64,000 nucleotides of DNA from JAHEJB01 sp041748175 (GTDB lineage: Bacteria; Bacteroidota; Rhodothermia; Rhodothermales; Rubricoccaceae): positions 5,026 to 69,025 of the forward strand of contig JBGTDU010000083.1 of assembly GCA_041748175.1 (NCBI GenBank), written 5' to 3'. A program made the translations under genes and the position numbers. This document shows, one piece after another, positions 54,480 through 62,769 of this stretch (its first letter is position 1; each line of letters starts with the position of its first letter). The notes under the pieces are model-generated. The model saw only the letters and a list, made by a program, of their open reading frames with translations, made no database searches and was not told where the DNA came from.

Positions 54480-54497
54480 GCCGACGTGAGCCGACGT
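54480..54497. promoter_or_regulatory. Tandem GCCGACGT repeat upstream of the precursor gene
   Basis: GCCGACGT occurs at 54480-54487 and again at 54490-54497, spaced exactly 10 bp, about 45 bp before the precursor start codon. Helical spacing upstream of a gene suggests a regulator site, for example for the NarL-type regulator encoded nearby, but this is only a pattern. Confidence 0.25.
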
Positions 54498-54699
54498 CCT
54501 ACATTCGTTCGGTGCAAAGTACCCACCGAAATTGGAAGCTTAAGGTGTGAACAGCCTGGCCAACAAGATGACTGGACAGCCAGGACGGCCACGGAGATCT
54601 ACTAATTGCCTTCTATTCATACCCACTCGACCGCCATGCAGACGCAGGCATGGGCAGGCTGAGTTTTCGACCGACGCTGCACACCGTTCCGTGTGTCAT

Positions 54700-56595
54700 T
54701 CAAGAGTCCTTGTCAAGCCATCTGGAGAGAACCACGGCAAACCAGGCTAGCTGACTTGACGAAGACCTGGCGGCACCGGTCTCGTCGACGAGGCGCTTTT
54801 TAAGCACGGAAAGGTCGAGAAATTGACCCAGCGCCCCCGATTCATCTCGAAGCATGGTGCCGATGTCTGCGCGACCAAGGCTCGACACTGCCCGCTCGAA
54901 ATTGCGACTCAGGTCGGCCTTGTCTTTGCGCTCTCGGATCATCGGCGGCAAGAGCGGCTCCATACCTCTCCGCAGTATCGATCGGGACGCGCCAGCCATT
55001 AGCACCTGGTCTCTCGGGATCGCGAGGCAGAAGGACAATAGGCGACGGTCCGTGAAAGGCAAGCTAACCTCTATGCCAAAGGCCGCCGCCGTCTTATTCA
55101 GGGTCGCAAAGACATTCGCATAGGCTGGTGATGTGATATCCTTGAAGTGTTGGTGTCGCGCCGAGAGGAAACGAGCTCGCGGGAGCAGATTCAGATCTTG
55201 CAGGCGATCGAACATTCGGACTCTCTGGCGAAGCTCAGGCGTAAGCGCTTCGCTGAGCGCCTTCCACTGCTGATCGTGATCCTCGAAACCAAACCGGGAT
55301 GCGCTTCTTCGAATGAATGCGGGAATTAGAGGATCCAAGCTGTTTCTGGCGTAGGCGAGTTTGGCCCACCGCGATCCGAGGCCGTCATGATTAGCCATGC
55401 CATTGACGACTCTCGCCCAACGCAACCAGTGGCCGACCTTGAATAGCTCGGTCGCCCACGCCTCTCCGAATGAGATGGTGCTATCGCCAAAAAACCCATC
55501 AAGAATGACACGAATGCCGGCCTGTTGGGCCTTCTCCCACGCTGCCCAATGCAAAAATAGGTTTACGGCGATGTGGGGTTCGTCCGCGTGCCACAGCACC
55601 CTCTCTATGTCGTGGAACGCACTAAGCTGGTCGCCATCAACCAATAGCTTTTTCAAGCCGCCCCCGCGCCAGATCGCCTCCATGTAGTCCCTTTCGTCAC
55701 ATGCGGGAAACTGGTCGAAAAGGAAAGAAAGGGTGGTCAAGTCCTGGTTGGCACGACCAAGATGCCGGACCATCGCTGTAATAGACGAGGAGTCGAGCCC
55801 TCCACTAAGCATAGTTCCAAGGGGAAAGGCGCTGCGCATCCTGCAGCGAACGGCTTCGCCAAACAGTTCGCGAAAGGCTTCGGCATATGCCATCGCCGAC
55901 CCCAGGCGGATCTCCTTCTCGGGATCGAGCTGCCAGTGTGTTGCGCTCTGGGCGCCGCGCTGTGAGACGGTCAACGTTTCGGCTGGGCGAAGACTCTTCA
56001 CATCCGAATAGAATGTCCGCTCCGCTTCCTCTTCGACCATCATCATATAATCTGCCACACGGACTTCGTCCACGTCCTGGCTAACACCCGAAAGGGTCAG
56101 TAGGGCCTTTATTTCAGACGCAAACGCGAAGAAGCAGCCAGGTTTGTACACGTAGTAGAGCGGCCGCAATCCCAGAGCATCGCGCACGCAAACAAGCTTG
56201 TGGTCACGTGCATTCCAAACCGCCACAGCATAGGCCCCGACGACGTGCTCCGGGAAAGAATCACCCCACGCCAGGTAGGCGGCCATGACGAGTTCGGGGT
56301 CCGTTGAAATAGTGGAGAGAACGCGCGTCCCTAGTGCTGTGATGAGTTCCTCTCGATTGTCAACACGTGCGTCCGCAGCCAGGACTACGTTAGCGACGCG
56401 ATCAACGATAGGCTGCGCCTCGTGCAAGGATTCCGTGGTGGTGTGCCTGAGCACGTGGCCGATCGCCACATTGTCTTCGACCCACAAACCCTTGCCATCG
56501 CCACCTCGGTGGGCGAGTAATTCGAGCATGCTCCCCAAATCTCGTGCGTCAGCGGACTTCCTATCGAGATGATAGATCCCAGCGATCCCGCTCAT
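54700..56595 (-). CDS. Lasso-peptide cyclase, asparagine-synthetase-like (C protein)
   Basis: The 631-residue protein has an N-terminal glutaminase-like domain (MSGIAGIYHLDRK...) in which the catalytic Cys2 of true asparagine synthetases is Ser2, so it should not use glutamine. The synthetase domain has the ATP-pyrophosphatase loop MLSGGLDSSSITAMV (residues 262-276), and later LPFTDRRLLSFCLAIPRDQ. Lasso C proteins adenylate the side chain of an Asp or Glu and let the freed N-terminal amine attack it, closing the ring. It lies between the B2 gene, overlapping it by 4 bp (ATGA), and the precursor gene, 263 bp away. Confidence 0.92.
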   Translation of the reverse strand: MSGIAGIYHLDRKSADARDLGSMLELLAHRGGDGKGLWVEDNVAIGHVLRHTTTESLHEAQPIVDRVANVVLAADARVDNREELITALGTRVLSTISTDPELVMAAYLAWGDSFPEHVVGAYAVAVWNARDHKLVCVRDALGLRPLYYVYKPGCFFAFASEIKALLTLSGVSQDVDEVRVADYMMMVEEEAERTFYSDVKSLRPAETLTVSQRGAQSATHWQLDPEKEIRLGSAMAYAEAFRELFGEAVRCRMRSAFPLGTMLSGGLDSSSITAMVRHLGRANQDLTTLSFLFDQFPACDERDYMEAIWRGGGLKKLLVDGDQLSAFHDIERVLWHADEPHIAVNLFLHWAAWEKAQQAGIRVILDGFFGDSTISFGEAWATELFKVGHWLRWARVVNGMANHDGLGSRWAKLAYARNSLDPLIPAFIRRSASRFGFEDHDQQWKALSEALTPELRQRVRMFDRLQDLNLLPRARFLSARHQHFKDITSPAYANVFATLNKTAAAFGIEVSLPFTDRRLLSFCLAIPRDQVLMAGASRSILRRGMEPLLPPMIRERKDKADLSRNFERAVSSLGRADIGTMLRDESGALGQFLDLSVLKKRLVDETGAARSSSSQLAWFAVVLSRWLDKDS

Positions 56596-57065
56596 TCCGC
56601 CGCCTCAATGCCGCTGAATAGTTCATATTCTGCCAGCCTCTCCGTTGCACCGACGATAACCTCTCCATTGCTCTCAACCCACGCATGTGCAGAGAGCGCG
56701 CCTGCATTGTCCCTCATTGCACCGAGGTGAATACGAGCGGGAAGGCTGCGGCGCCAATACTGAAAACATACGGTCAGTGCCTGAGGCAGGCATGGGTGCC
56801 CCGGGAAGATTCGATGTGCCACTCGCTCTACCCGCTCTGCCCGCGCTAGGGCCCCCCGGAAATCATCCTTCGCCTTCGCCGGGAGCAAGCGGGCAGCCCG
56901 CTCCACGCCGGCGAGCACACGCGGATACGACGAGGACCTCAGCGCGACGTAAACCAGCAAAAGGAGACTGGCAGTATGCCCGATCCTAAGCTGTTCCCGA
57001 ATCGGCCGTCCGGTCCACCGAGGTAGCAGTTGCATTGGCAGAAACTGTCTTGGTAGTTCTGGCAT
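56592..57065 (-). CDS. Lasso-peptide leader protease (B2, transglutaminase-like)
   Basis: The 157-residue protein matches the lasso B2 family: GHPCLPQALTVCFQYWRR with Cys92 as nucleophile, ARIHLGAMRD and LSAHAWVESNGE with His127. This is the typical Cys-His arrangement of a small transglutaminase-like protease. It removes the leader from the precursor bound through the separate PqqD-like B1 protein. The usual length is 140-160 residues. It overlaps the C gene by 4 bp and is 34 bp from the kinase gene. Confidence 0.92.
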   Translation of the reverse strand: MPELPRQFLPMQLLPRWTGRPIREQLRIGHTASLLLLVYVALRSSSYPRVLAGVERAARLLPAKAKDDFRGALARAERVERVAHRIFPGHPCLPQALTVCFQYWRRSLPARIHLGAMRDNAGALSAHAWVESNGEVIVGATERLAEYELFSGIEAAE

Positions 57066-57099
57066 GGTACGCTTCCAATCGGAAACGAAGCCGCGCTTT

Positions 57100-58086
57100 T
57101 TATTGTGCTGGGTTAGCGACCAACGAGTTCATGTGGTCCTCCACTGCCTTGACCACCTGGGGAAGGAGTTCAAGCCCAGGCGGCCTGGTCAATCGGAGGA
57201 TCGGCACAGAATGCGCGAGGCGAAGCGCTTGCCCAAAATGTGTCGCTGTCACACCAACGGAGGTCAAGAACCGAGGCAGGTATGCATGTCTCAGAATCTC
57301 GATCATTGAGGCCTGGCCCTCAATTCGTTCTATGTCGATGGCCAGCCCAGGCGAAAGGACAATCGCCGCCGCGAGTGGTGGTGGCGGTGTCGCGACCAAT
57401 CCCGGCCAGACCATTCGTTTCTCGAAATCGGGATGGACCCTGGCATAGCCGGATTCGTTTTCATGCAGTGCTGCCCGGAGAGCATCCGGCCACAATTTCA
57501 AACCACCATGTCCGCGCCGTGGGCGCGGCACCTCGCCGTCCTCCCACCGGAGAGCAAGCACATCATCGGTTACGAGTTGGAACCCTCCGCGCACGAGTGC
57601 GGCGGCCAACGTCGACTTTCCTTCTCCCGGAAAGCCCAACAGCGCTACGGTTCCTTCTGGTACTGAAACAGAGCTCGCATGCAACACGAACTCACCTCGC
57701 TGAGCAAGTAGGACACCTAAACCAACGCCGAGCACGAGTGGGCCCAGCACATCGTCGCCTATCCCACGCCTAGGAGAAATGTCAATTGTATGCCCACTTG
57801 CTATATGCAACTCGCCGACAGAATTCCACCCAATCGTTAAAGCCTGCGCAGTGCCTTCAACGTAGCGACCATCCTCGTCTCCTGGGCGTCGCGGCGAAAC
57901 CAACTCATTGCCCTTCCTTACGAAGGCATCCACAGAATCCGTTTCAGGAAGGCGCGGAAGATTCAGAAACTGGACGTCGGATCGCAGGGCCAAGCCATAA
58001 GCGAGATAGCTGGGTTGATGCCCACTGGTTCCGTCTTTGGATAGTCCCGGAGACTCTGTGATTTGAATTCGGGCTGAGTGGGCCAC
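57100..58086 (-). CDS. HprK-like kinase (lasso-peptide C-terminal serine kinase candidate)
   Basis: The 328-residue protein resembles the C-terminal kinase domain of HPr kinase/phosphatase: FVLHASSVSVPEGTVALLGFPGEGKSTLAAAL, with the P-loop GFPGEGKS at 151-158 and His136 before it, then VTDDVLALRW (D174/D175), the metal-binding turn. The HPr partner and HprK N-domain are absent. Homologues in lasso loci (ThcoK, PadeK) phosphorylate the C-terminal serine of the precursor; the core encoded here also ends in Ser. It lies between the B1 and B2 genes, so it is part of the biosynthetic operon. Confidence 0.85.
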   Translation of the reverse strand: MAHSARIQITESPGLSKDGTSGHQPSYLAYGLALRSDVQFLNLPRLPETDSVDAFVRKGNELVSPRRPGDEDGRYVEGTAQALTIGWNSVGELHIASGHTIDISPRRGIGDDVLGPLVLGVGLGVLLAQRGEFVLHASSVSVPEGTVALLGFPGEGKSTLAAALVRGGFQLVTDDVLALRWEDGEVPRPRRGHGGLKLWPDALRAALHENESGYARVHPDFEKRMVWPGLVATPPPPLAAAIVLSPGLAIDIERIEGQASMIEILRHAYLPRFLTSVGVTATHFGQALRLAHSVPILRLTRPPGLELLPQVVKAVEDHMNSLVANPAQ

Positions 58087-58104
58087 GTCTATATTCAGTC
58101 TTGT

Positions 58105-58434
58105 TTATAACGCCGATTCGGATGAGACACTCGCCAGCCCTTCGGCTTCCAATGTTCGTATGAACTCTGAAACATCTCGAACTGCGTCACACCTCGCGAC
58201 ATCGAACACGCACACTATTTCATCCAATAACTCGCCAAATGTCCGCGCACGTTGAAGGTGGCGCCAAACATGCATAGCGACGGCTTCGAGTCCGTAATAC
58301 GTACCCGTTGTGAGCCCAAGGAGCACCACCTCGTCGCCTATCGTGGCAGAAAGGTGGTTTTTCGTTATTGTAATCGTTGCCGAATCATCAATCATGGGAT
58401 GGTGGGCCCCGGAAGTGTATGATGCTTCTTTCAT
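58105..58434 (-). CDS. PqqD-family leader-recognition protein (lasso B1)
   Basis: The 109-residue protein is a PqqD/RRE domain: LSATIGDEVVLLGLTTGTYYGLEAVAMHVWRHL, then a helical C-terminus with FDVARCDAVRDVSEFIRTLEAEGLA. It binds the YxxPxL leader motif and delivers the precursor to B2 and C. Two ATG starts are possible (58434 and 58395); the first is kept. It is 18 bp from the kinase gene and 51 bp downstream of the response regulator gene. Confidence 0.9.
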   Translation of the reverse strand: MKEASYTSGAHHPMIDDSATITITKNHLSATIGDEVVLLGLTTGTYYGLEAVAMHVWRHLQRARTFGELLDEIVCVFDVARCDAVRDVSEFIRTLEAEGLASVSSESAL

Positions 58435-58485
58435 TGTATTCTGTGCTCACGAATTCCAACGTGGGCGGCTAGATTTAAGCTTGTC

Positions 58486-59139
58486 CTATTTTGAAGCCTG
58501 AATCCAGTGCACCGCATTTTGAACAAGTTGCGCTGTGGTTTGCAACCCGAGTTTGTCCTTTAGTCGGCTGCGATAGGAATCGACCGTCTTGACGCTGACG
58601 TTTAGTGAGTGCGCAATTTCACGCCGTGAAGCACCGCAGCCCGTGTGCTCATAGACCTCTAATTCGCGATCGCTGAGCCGCTCGATTGCCGATTGTGCCT
58701 CGTTGAAATGGGATAGGCCTACCAAGATTCGGGTCTTTGCTTTTTGAGTGACGTAGACGCCGCCCTCAAGAATTTGTTGAACGGCATCGACCAGTGTCTG
58801 ATCGGCTTCACTTTTTGTTATGAAGCCTCGGGCACCAGCCCGCAGCGCTCGTTCGGCATAGAGATCTTCGTCATGCCGTGTCAGGACGAGGACAAGAAGT
58901 GTCGGCCACCGAGCGATCGCTTGTTTGACAAACTCTATTCCATTGACGCCTGGCAGAGATATGTCCGTGATAACCAGATCCGGGCGAACCGACTCGATAA
59001 GGGAGAACGCAGTCGCCGCGTCAGGTGCCTCTACTACCACAAGGGCATCCAATCCATCGGACAGAATTGTCGCGATCCCCTTGCGGACTACCGGATGGTC
59101 ATCAACAACCAATATGTTGAGTGGGGAGGACGAAGGCAT
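58486..59139 (-). CDS. Response regulator, NarL/FixJ family (REC-LuxR HTH)
   Basis: The 217-residue protein has a receiver domain (residues 8-125; acidic DD at 13-14, VITDISLPG with phospho-acceptor Asp59, ITKSEAD with the conserved Lys) and a LuxR-type HTH (LSDRELEVYEHTGCGASRREIAHSLNVSVKTVDSYRSRLKDKLG). It is a DNA-binding regulator controlled by the adjacent histidine kinase. Being directly upstream of the lasso genes and on the same strand, it may control them or be transcribed with them. Confidence 0.93.
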   Translation of the reverse strand: MPSSSPLNILVVDDHPVVRKGIATILSDGLDALVVVEAPDAATAFSLIESVRPDLVITDISLPGVNGIEFVKQAIARWPTLLVLVLTRHDEDLYAERALRAGARGFITKSEADQTLVDAVQQILEGGVYVTQKAKTRILVGLSHFNEAQSAIERLSDRELEVYEHTGCGASRREIAHSLNVSVKTVDSYRSRLKDKLGLQTTAQLVQNAVHWIQASK

Positions 59140-59259
59140 GTCAGGGAGAGACGTGGTGCTGGAGTCTGTGCACGTTGATTACGCGCAAAAACTGAGCCTA
59201 ACCAAGCAACAAGTCAGATGGCAGGAAGATCCGCATCTCCCGACTTTGATCCGACGCCA

Positions 59260-60780
59260 TTATCGAGGTACCCGCACATACACTACCGTGCTACCAAATG
59301 CTGTCGTTTCGATGGATAGCGCACCGCCGAGGCGTCGACCTCGATACCGCATAATATCCGTTCCAAGCCCTCCCGAGCGGAGGCACCCGTTCCGTAATTG
59401 CCCCGTTACCGAGGGGGCTTGGTCCTGGGGCATCGGATTACCGTCGTTTCCAATCGCGAGGCGAATTTCGACCTCATCCACGGCAAGGTGGATATCGATC
59501 TTCTGCGCTTGGGCGTGCTTTATGGCATTGCTAACGGCTTCTTGCGCAATAAAAAAAAGATCGTTCGCAGCGTCATGAGAGATGTCTTCGACATCTCCAT
59601 CACTTCGAAAATGACAGCGGACTCTGAAAATGCGCTCAATATCGTCAGCGAGACTGTGCAAGGCGCGAGTCAATCCTCGTCGGTCATCACCAATCGGAAT
59701 CAGTCCACGGGCGATACCATGAGCCATGTCGTCCGCTCTCTTTGCTAATTCCACGAGTTCGGCGGCACGGGCAGCCTCTGGATTACTGTCTTTGGCGAGC
59801 TGCTCAGCAAAACTGCGCCCGATCATCGAAATGCCAACGAGGAGTTGTCCGAGGCCGTCGTGCAGGTCTTGTCCAATCCGACGCCGCTCGTCCTCAAGCG
59901 TACGCAACACGGCGTATTCCAACTGCCGCTGTTCGGTCGGGTCGACACCGATCCCTACGATATACTCAACGGTACCGTTTACGTCAATAATCGCGCTATT
60001 GTGCCACTCCACAGACGCCGTTTCGTCCGAATGGCCCCAATATCGCTCGCTCTCGTTCGGGAAATCACGTGCCTCAAGTGTTAGAAAGCTCTGTTCGGAC
60101 CATGAAGCTGCCGAGTTATCGGATATCAAGTCGAAAACCCGCAGCCCAATGATCTCGTCGGCTCGCCCTTCAGCCTCCCAGAGCGAGGATCGGTTACAGC
60201 GAACGATTCGACCGTCCTTATCGGCTACGATGACGTGGACGTTGGCGGCTTCAAGCACGAGCGAAGAAAAGTCGAGTTCTCGGCGAAGAGCATGTTCGAC
60301 ACTGTACTGATCGGTTACATCATGCGAGACAACATGTAACGAAATTTGACCGTTTGGCTCGGCCTGATTTCTGAACGCTGACTCAAGCCAAATGAAATCT
60401 CCCTCCTTCTTTCTTATTCTGTATCGAGTGGTTTCGACGTTTTGGGTAGCGTTCCCAAGGAAGGCGATGACGTCGGCCCTATCACCCGGATGAACCAGGT
60501 CGAAAAAGCGCTTTCCAGTAATCTCCTCGGATGCGTATCCCAAGACCTCCCGCGACGACGACGAAACGAAGAGCAGCGTCCCGACGATCGAATGAGTCGA
60601 CCGCATTAGGTGCCGTCCGGCTCTATCCAACTCGGTACCACTCAAGCCCTCCTCACTACTACTTCCACCCGTCGTCGGCGCAATCAGGTGCTCCGACCAA
60701 TAGAGTAAACGCGGGCTTTTTAGTGACTCTTCCCCGTTTCCACCCGAAGCTCCGGTCGCAGTTGATACTGTTTCAGACAT
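59260..60780 (-). CDS. PAS-domain sensor histidine kinase (NarX/DegS-type, HisKA_3)
   Basis: The 506-residue protein has no membrane segment. Two PAS domains lie at ~60-160 and ~170-285 (HLMRSTHSIVGTLLFVSSSS, VLEAANVHVIVADKDGRIVRCN), followed by the HisKA_3 dimerisation helix LEDERRRIGQDLHDGLGQ with phospho-acceptor His307. The ATPase domain has EAVSNAIKHAQA and the G box GGLGTDIMRYRGRR. It should sense a cytosolic signal and phosphorylate the next gene product, 120 bp downstream. Its signal is unknown; the PAS domains show no obvious cofactor motif. Confidence 0.92.
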   Translation of the reverse strand: MSETVSTATGASGGNGEESLKSPRLLYWSEHLIAPTTGGSSSEEGLSGTELDRAGRHLMRSTHSIVGTLLFVSSSSREVLGYASEEITGKRFFDLVHPGDRADVIAFLGNATQNVETTRYRIRKKEGDFIWLESAFRNQAEPNGQISLHVVSHDVTDQYSVEHALRRELDFSSLVLEAANVHVIVADKDGRIVRCNRSSLWEAEGRADEIIGLRVFDLISDNSAASWSEQSFLTLEARDFPNESERYWGHSDETASVEWHNSAIIDVNGTVEYIVGIGVDPTEQRQLEYAVLRTLEDERRRIGQDLHDGLGQLLVGISMIGRSFAEQLAKDSNPEAARAAELVELAKRADDMAHGIARGLIPIGDDRRGLTRALHSLADDIERIFRVRCHFRSDGDVEDISHDAANDLFFIAQEAVSNAIKHAQAQKIDIHLAVDEVEIRLAIGNDGNPMPQDQAPSVTGQLRNGCLRSGGLGTDIMRYRGRRLGGALSIETTAFGSTVVYVRVPR

Positions 60781-61272
60781 GGCACGTTCGTGTTAGATGG
60801 AAATCTGAGATATCACGTTGGGTCAAGCCATGCCTGGCACCGAGCGATCGGATCCGTATCCGACAATAGTCAAGGCCAATGCCGGTGGCCACAAATAATG
60901 CCCTGTGGGGGCGAGAGGGTAACAACGAGCTACTTACCGTGCAACTATTACTCGCTCCATCTTTAGAATTTTGTGCACGGCGGTTCGCTTTATTACCGGC
61001 ATCGAGTTTACACGTTTTACGGAGAGGGCACGGCGGAGGAGATTCATCCATGACAACCCCGGCTTGCGGAAGCTTCCGCCGACGAGAAAAAGTGTTCTGC
61101 CCAATGCCGACACGACTTGGAAGCGCGGCTTGCAGGCAAAGCGTGGTTGCTCAGCGGAGAATCCGCATTGCTTCCCCGAGGCAACGATTGTCACGCATGT
61201 CGTTGTCTTCCGCGCTATGAACAATGCACAGCGCTATGTACAAACAGCACGCGTCACCTACAGTTATCGACG
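60781..61272. other. Divergent intergenic region, no gene seen
   Basis: This stretch separates the minus-strand histidine kinase gene from the plus-strand membrane-protein gene, so it should hold two divergent promoters. Short frames on both strands are Cys/Arg-rich and unlike real proteins. A small palindrome (GGCCAATGCCGGTGGCC at ~60873-60889) is the only structure I noticed. Confidence 0.4.
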
Positions 61273-62043
61273 TTGAATCATAACGATATCAATGGACTTA
61301 GGACATCATGGATACTCAGCCCAACACGTATTCTTGTTGGACTATCTGTTGGTGTAGCTATCATCTTGGCTGCGAGCTTCGGCGCACGGGGCACGGATAG
61401 TTCGGCGTTGCGTGACCTGGGAATTGTACAATTCCTGGACGTCGACAAGGAAGGGAATCTGCCAACAGCATTCAGTGGCGCATTGCTAGCCTTGGCAGCA
61501 TCCTTACTGTATCTGATCGGATTTCTGAATCGCGTGGACTCGGAACCATTCTCAAAGCAATGGCTCTGGTTGGGGTTGATGTTTTCCTACCTTTCGATCG
61601 ACGAGCTTGCTGGCATACACGAGTTGTTCAATTCCGTCGGCCTGCCGCTCCGACGGCTCGGCTGGAGCGGCATATATCAGGGGTTTTTCCGATGGCCCTG
61701 GGTACTCGTCGGGATCATTGCCGTAATCTCCATTAGCTTTGTTTTCCGGCGATTCGTCCGATCCCTCCCCAAGCGAACGTACCGATTGTTCCTATCAGCA
61801 GCGACACTATATATTTCGGGCGCGATAGGTATGGAAATGTTGGCTGGACGGCTGAATCCTGCATCGGGTGGACTTGGACTCCAAGGAACGTTGCGACCCT
61901 ATCTACTTGCCAGTCACGCCGAAGAAGCTCTTGAAATGATGGGCGTCGTCGTTTTCATTTATGCTCTCCTAGATTTTGGGCATCCTTTTATTGTGAGTCT
62001 GGACGAGACACAGAAGCGTGCTGCCGTCAGCATTGGTTGCTAG
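61273..62043 (+). CDS. Integral membrane protein of unknown function
   Basis: The frame is open from an ATG at 61117, but its first 52 residues are Cys-rich and unlike coding sequence, so the TTG at 61273 is preferred (about 256 residues). There are about six hydrophobic segments (RILVGLSVGVAIILAASFGA, GALLALAASLLYLIGFL, WLWLGLMFSYLSIDELAG, VLVGIIAVISISFVF and later ones). The motifs LDVDKEGNLPT and SYLSIDELAGIHE recur in a family of uncharacterised bacterial membrane proteins. It is the first plus-strand gene and stands alone between the lasso locus and the tRNAs. No function can be assigned. Confidence 0.7.
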   Translation: MNHNDINGLRTSWILSPTRILVGLSVGVAIILAASFGARGTDSSALRDLGIVQFLDVDKEGNLPTAFSGALLALAASLLYLIGFLNRVDSEPFSKQWLWLGLMFSYLSIDELAGIHELFNSVGLPLRRLGWSGIYQGFFRWPWVLVGIIAVISISFVFRRFVRSLPKRTYRLFLSAATLYISGAIGMEMLAGRLNPASGGLGLQGTLRPYLLASHAEEALEMMGVVVFIYALLDFGHPFIVSLDETQKRAAVSIGC

Positions 62044-62109
62044 AGGCGCATTGGAGCCGAATTTGACGTTTTTCAGTCATGATCGGGGCCAGAAATGCTC
62101 GATGCTGGG

Positions 62110-62184
62110 TGGGCAGTGAGGGACTCGAACCCCCGACCCCCTCGGTGTAAACGAGGTGCTCTAAACCAACTGAGCTAACCGCCC
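62110..62184 (-). tRNA. tRNA-Val (anticodon UAC)
   Basis: The reverse strand folds as a cloverleaf: acceptor GGGCGGT with ACTGCCC, a D arm GCTC...GAGC, anticodon stem CCTCG/CGAGG with loop TTTACAC (anticodon TAC), a T arm with GGTTCGAGTC and discriminator A. CCA is not encoded at the end. Confidence 0.95.
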
Positions 62185-62351
62185 TATTTCGGAGATTGCA
62201 TAGTACAGATTTGCGAATGGCAGATTCGTGGATTCCCCGTTGAGCAAAGGCACCACGTAGTCAGAGGGGTGCAACAGAATCAGACATGCCCGTTGATTGC
62301 CTTCTCCTCGCACCACGAGATTAAAATCCTCTTCCCACATTTGTCGTCGTG

Positions 62352-62423
62352 AGCGGGAAACGAGATTCGAACTCGCGACCCTCAGCTTGGGAAGCTGATG
62401 CTCTACCACTGAGCTATTCCCGC
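62352..62423 (-). tRNA. tRNA-Gly (anticodon CCC)
   Basis: On the reverse strand the acceptor GCGGGAA pairs with TTCCCGC, the D arm is GCTC/GAGC, the anticodon stem TCAGC/GCTGA encloses TTCCCAA (anticodon CCC) and the T arm GCGAG/CTCGT has loop TTCGAAT. The discriminator is T and CCA is not encoded. The gene lies 167 bp from the tRNA-Val gene. Confidence 0.95.
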
Positions 62424-62592
62424 TTGACCGCCGTCAAAGTAGGAGATCCCGAAAGAAGAAGTCAATACTGAGTTCACACTCGCACGTACTGTAGCCGCGC
62501 CAGCGGGGGTATCTTTTCGCATTCTGCGTCCGCGACGAGGTGATTGCTAATGATCCTCGGCGGAAGGCGACACGATTGATTCCCAACGCGAC

Positions 62593-62748
62593 ATGAAGCG
62601 CACCTACCAGCCCAGCCGCCGCAAGCGCGCTAACAAGCACGGCTTCCGCTCGCGAATGGCCACCAAGACCGGCCGTCGTGTCCTCGCGCGCCGCCGCGCC
62701 AAGGGCCGCCACGAACTCTCCATCAGCGACAGCAAGCCCGGCAAGTAA
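62593..62748 (+). CDS. rpmH: 50S ribosomal protein L34
   Basis: The ATG at 62593 opens a 51-residue, Arg/Lys-rich protein beginning MKRTYQPSRRKRANKHGFR and continuing SRMATKTGRRVLARRRAKGR, the invariant L34 pattern. It is 21 bp before rnpA, the standard order near the bacterial origin region. The short Ser/Asp tail ISDSKPGK is slightly longer than the E. coli protein. Confidence 0.97.
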   Translation: MKRTYQPSRRKRANKHGFRSRMATKTGRRVLARRRAKGRHELSISDSKPGK

Positions 62749-62769
62749 GCCCTGGGTGACGCGTCGGGC

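Noticed and set aside
54437..54592. Longer form of the lasso precursor (107 residues)
   Set aside because: The upstream extension has no leader features; the ATG at 54436 has a good ribosome-binding site and gives a normal precursor length.
62161..62409. 82-residue minus-strand frame
   Set aside because: It covers parts of both tRNA genes; the peptide contains typical translated-tRNA strings and is not a protein.
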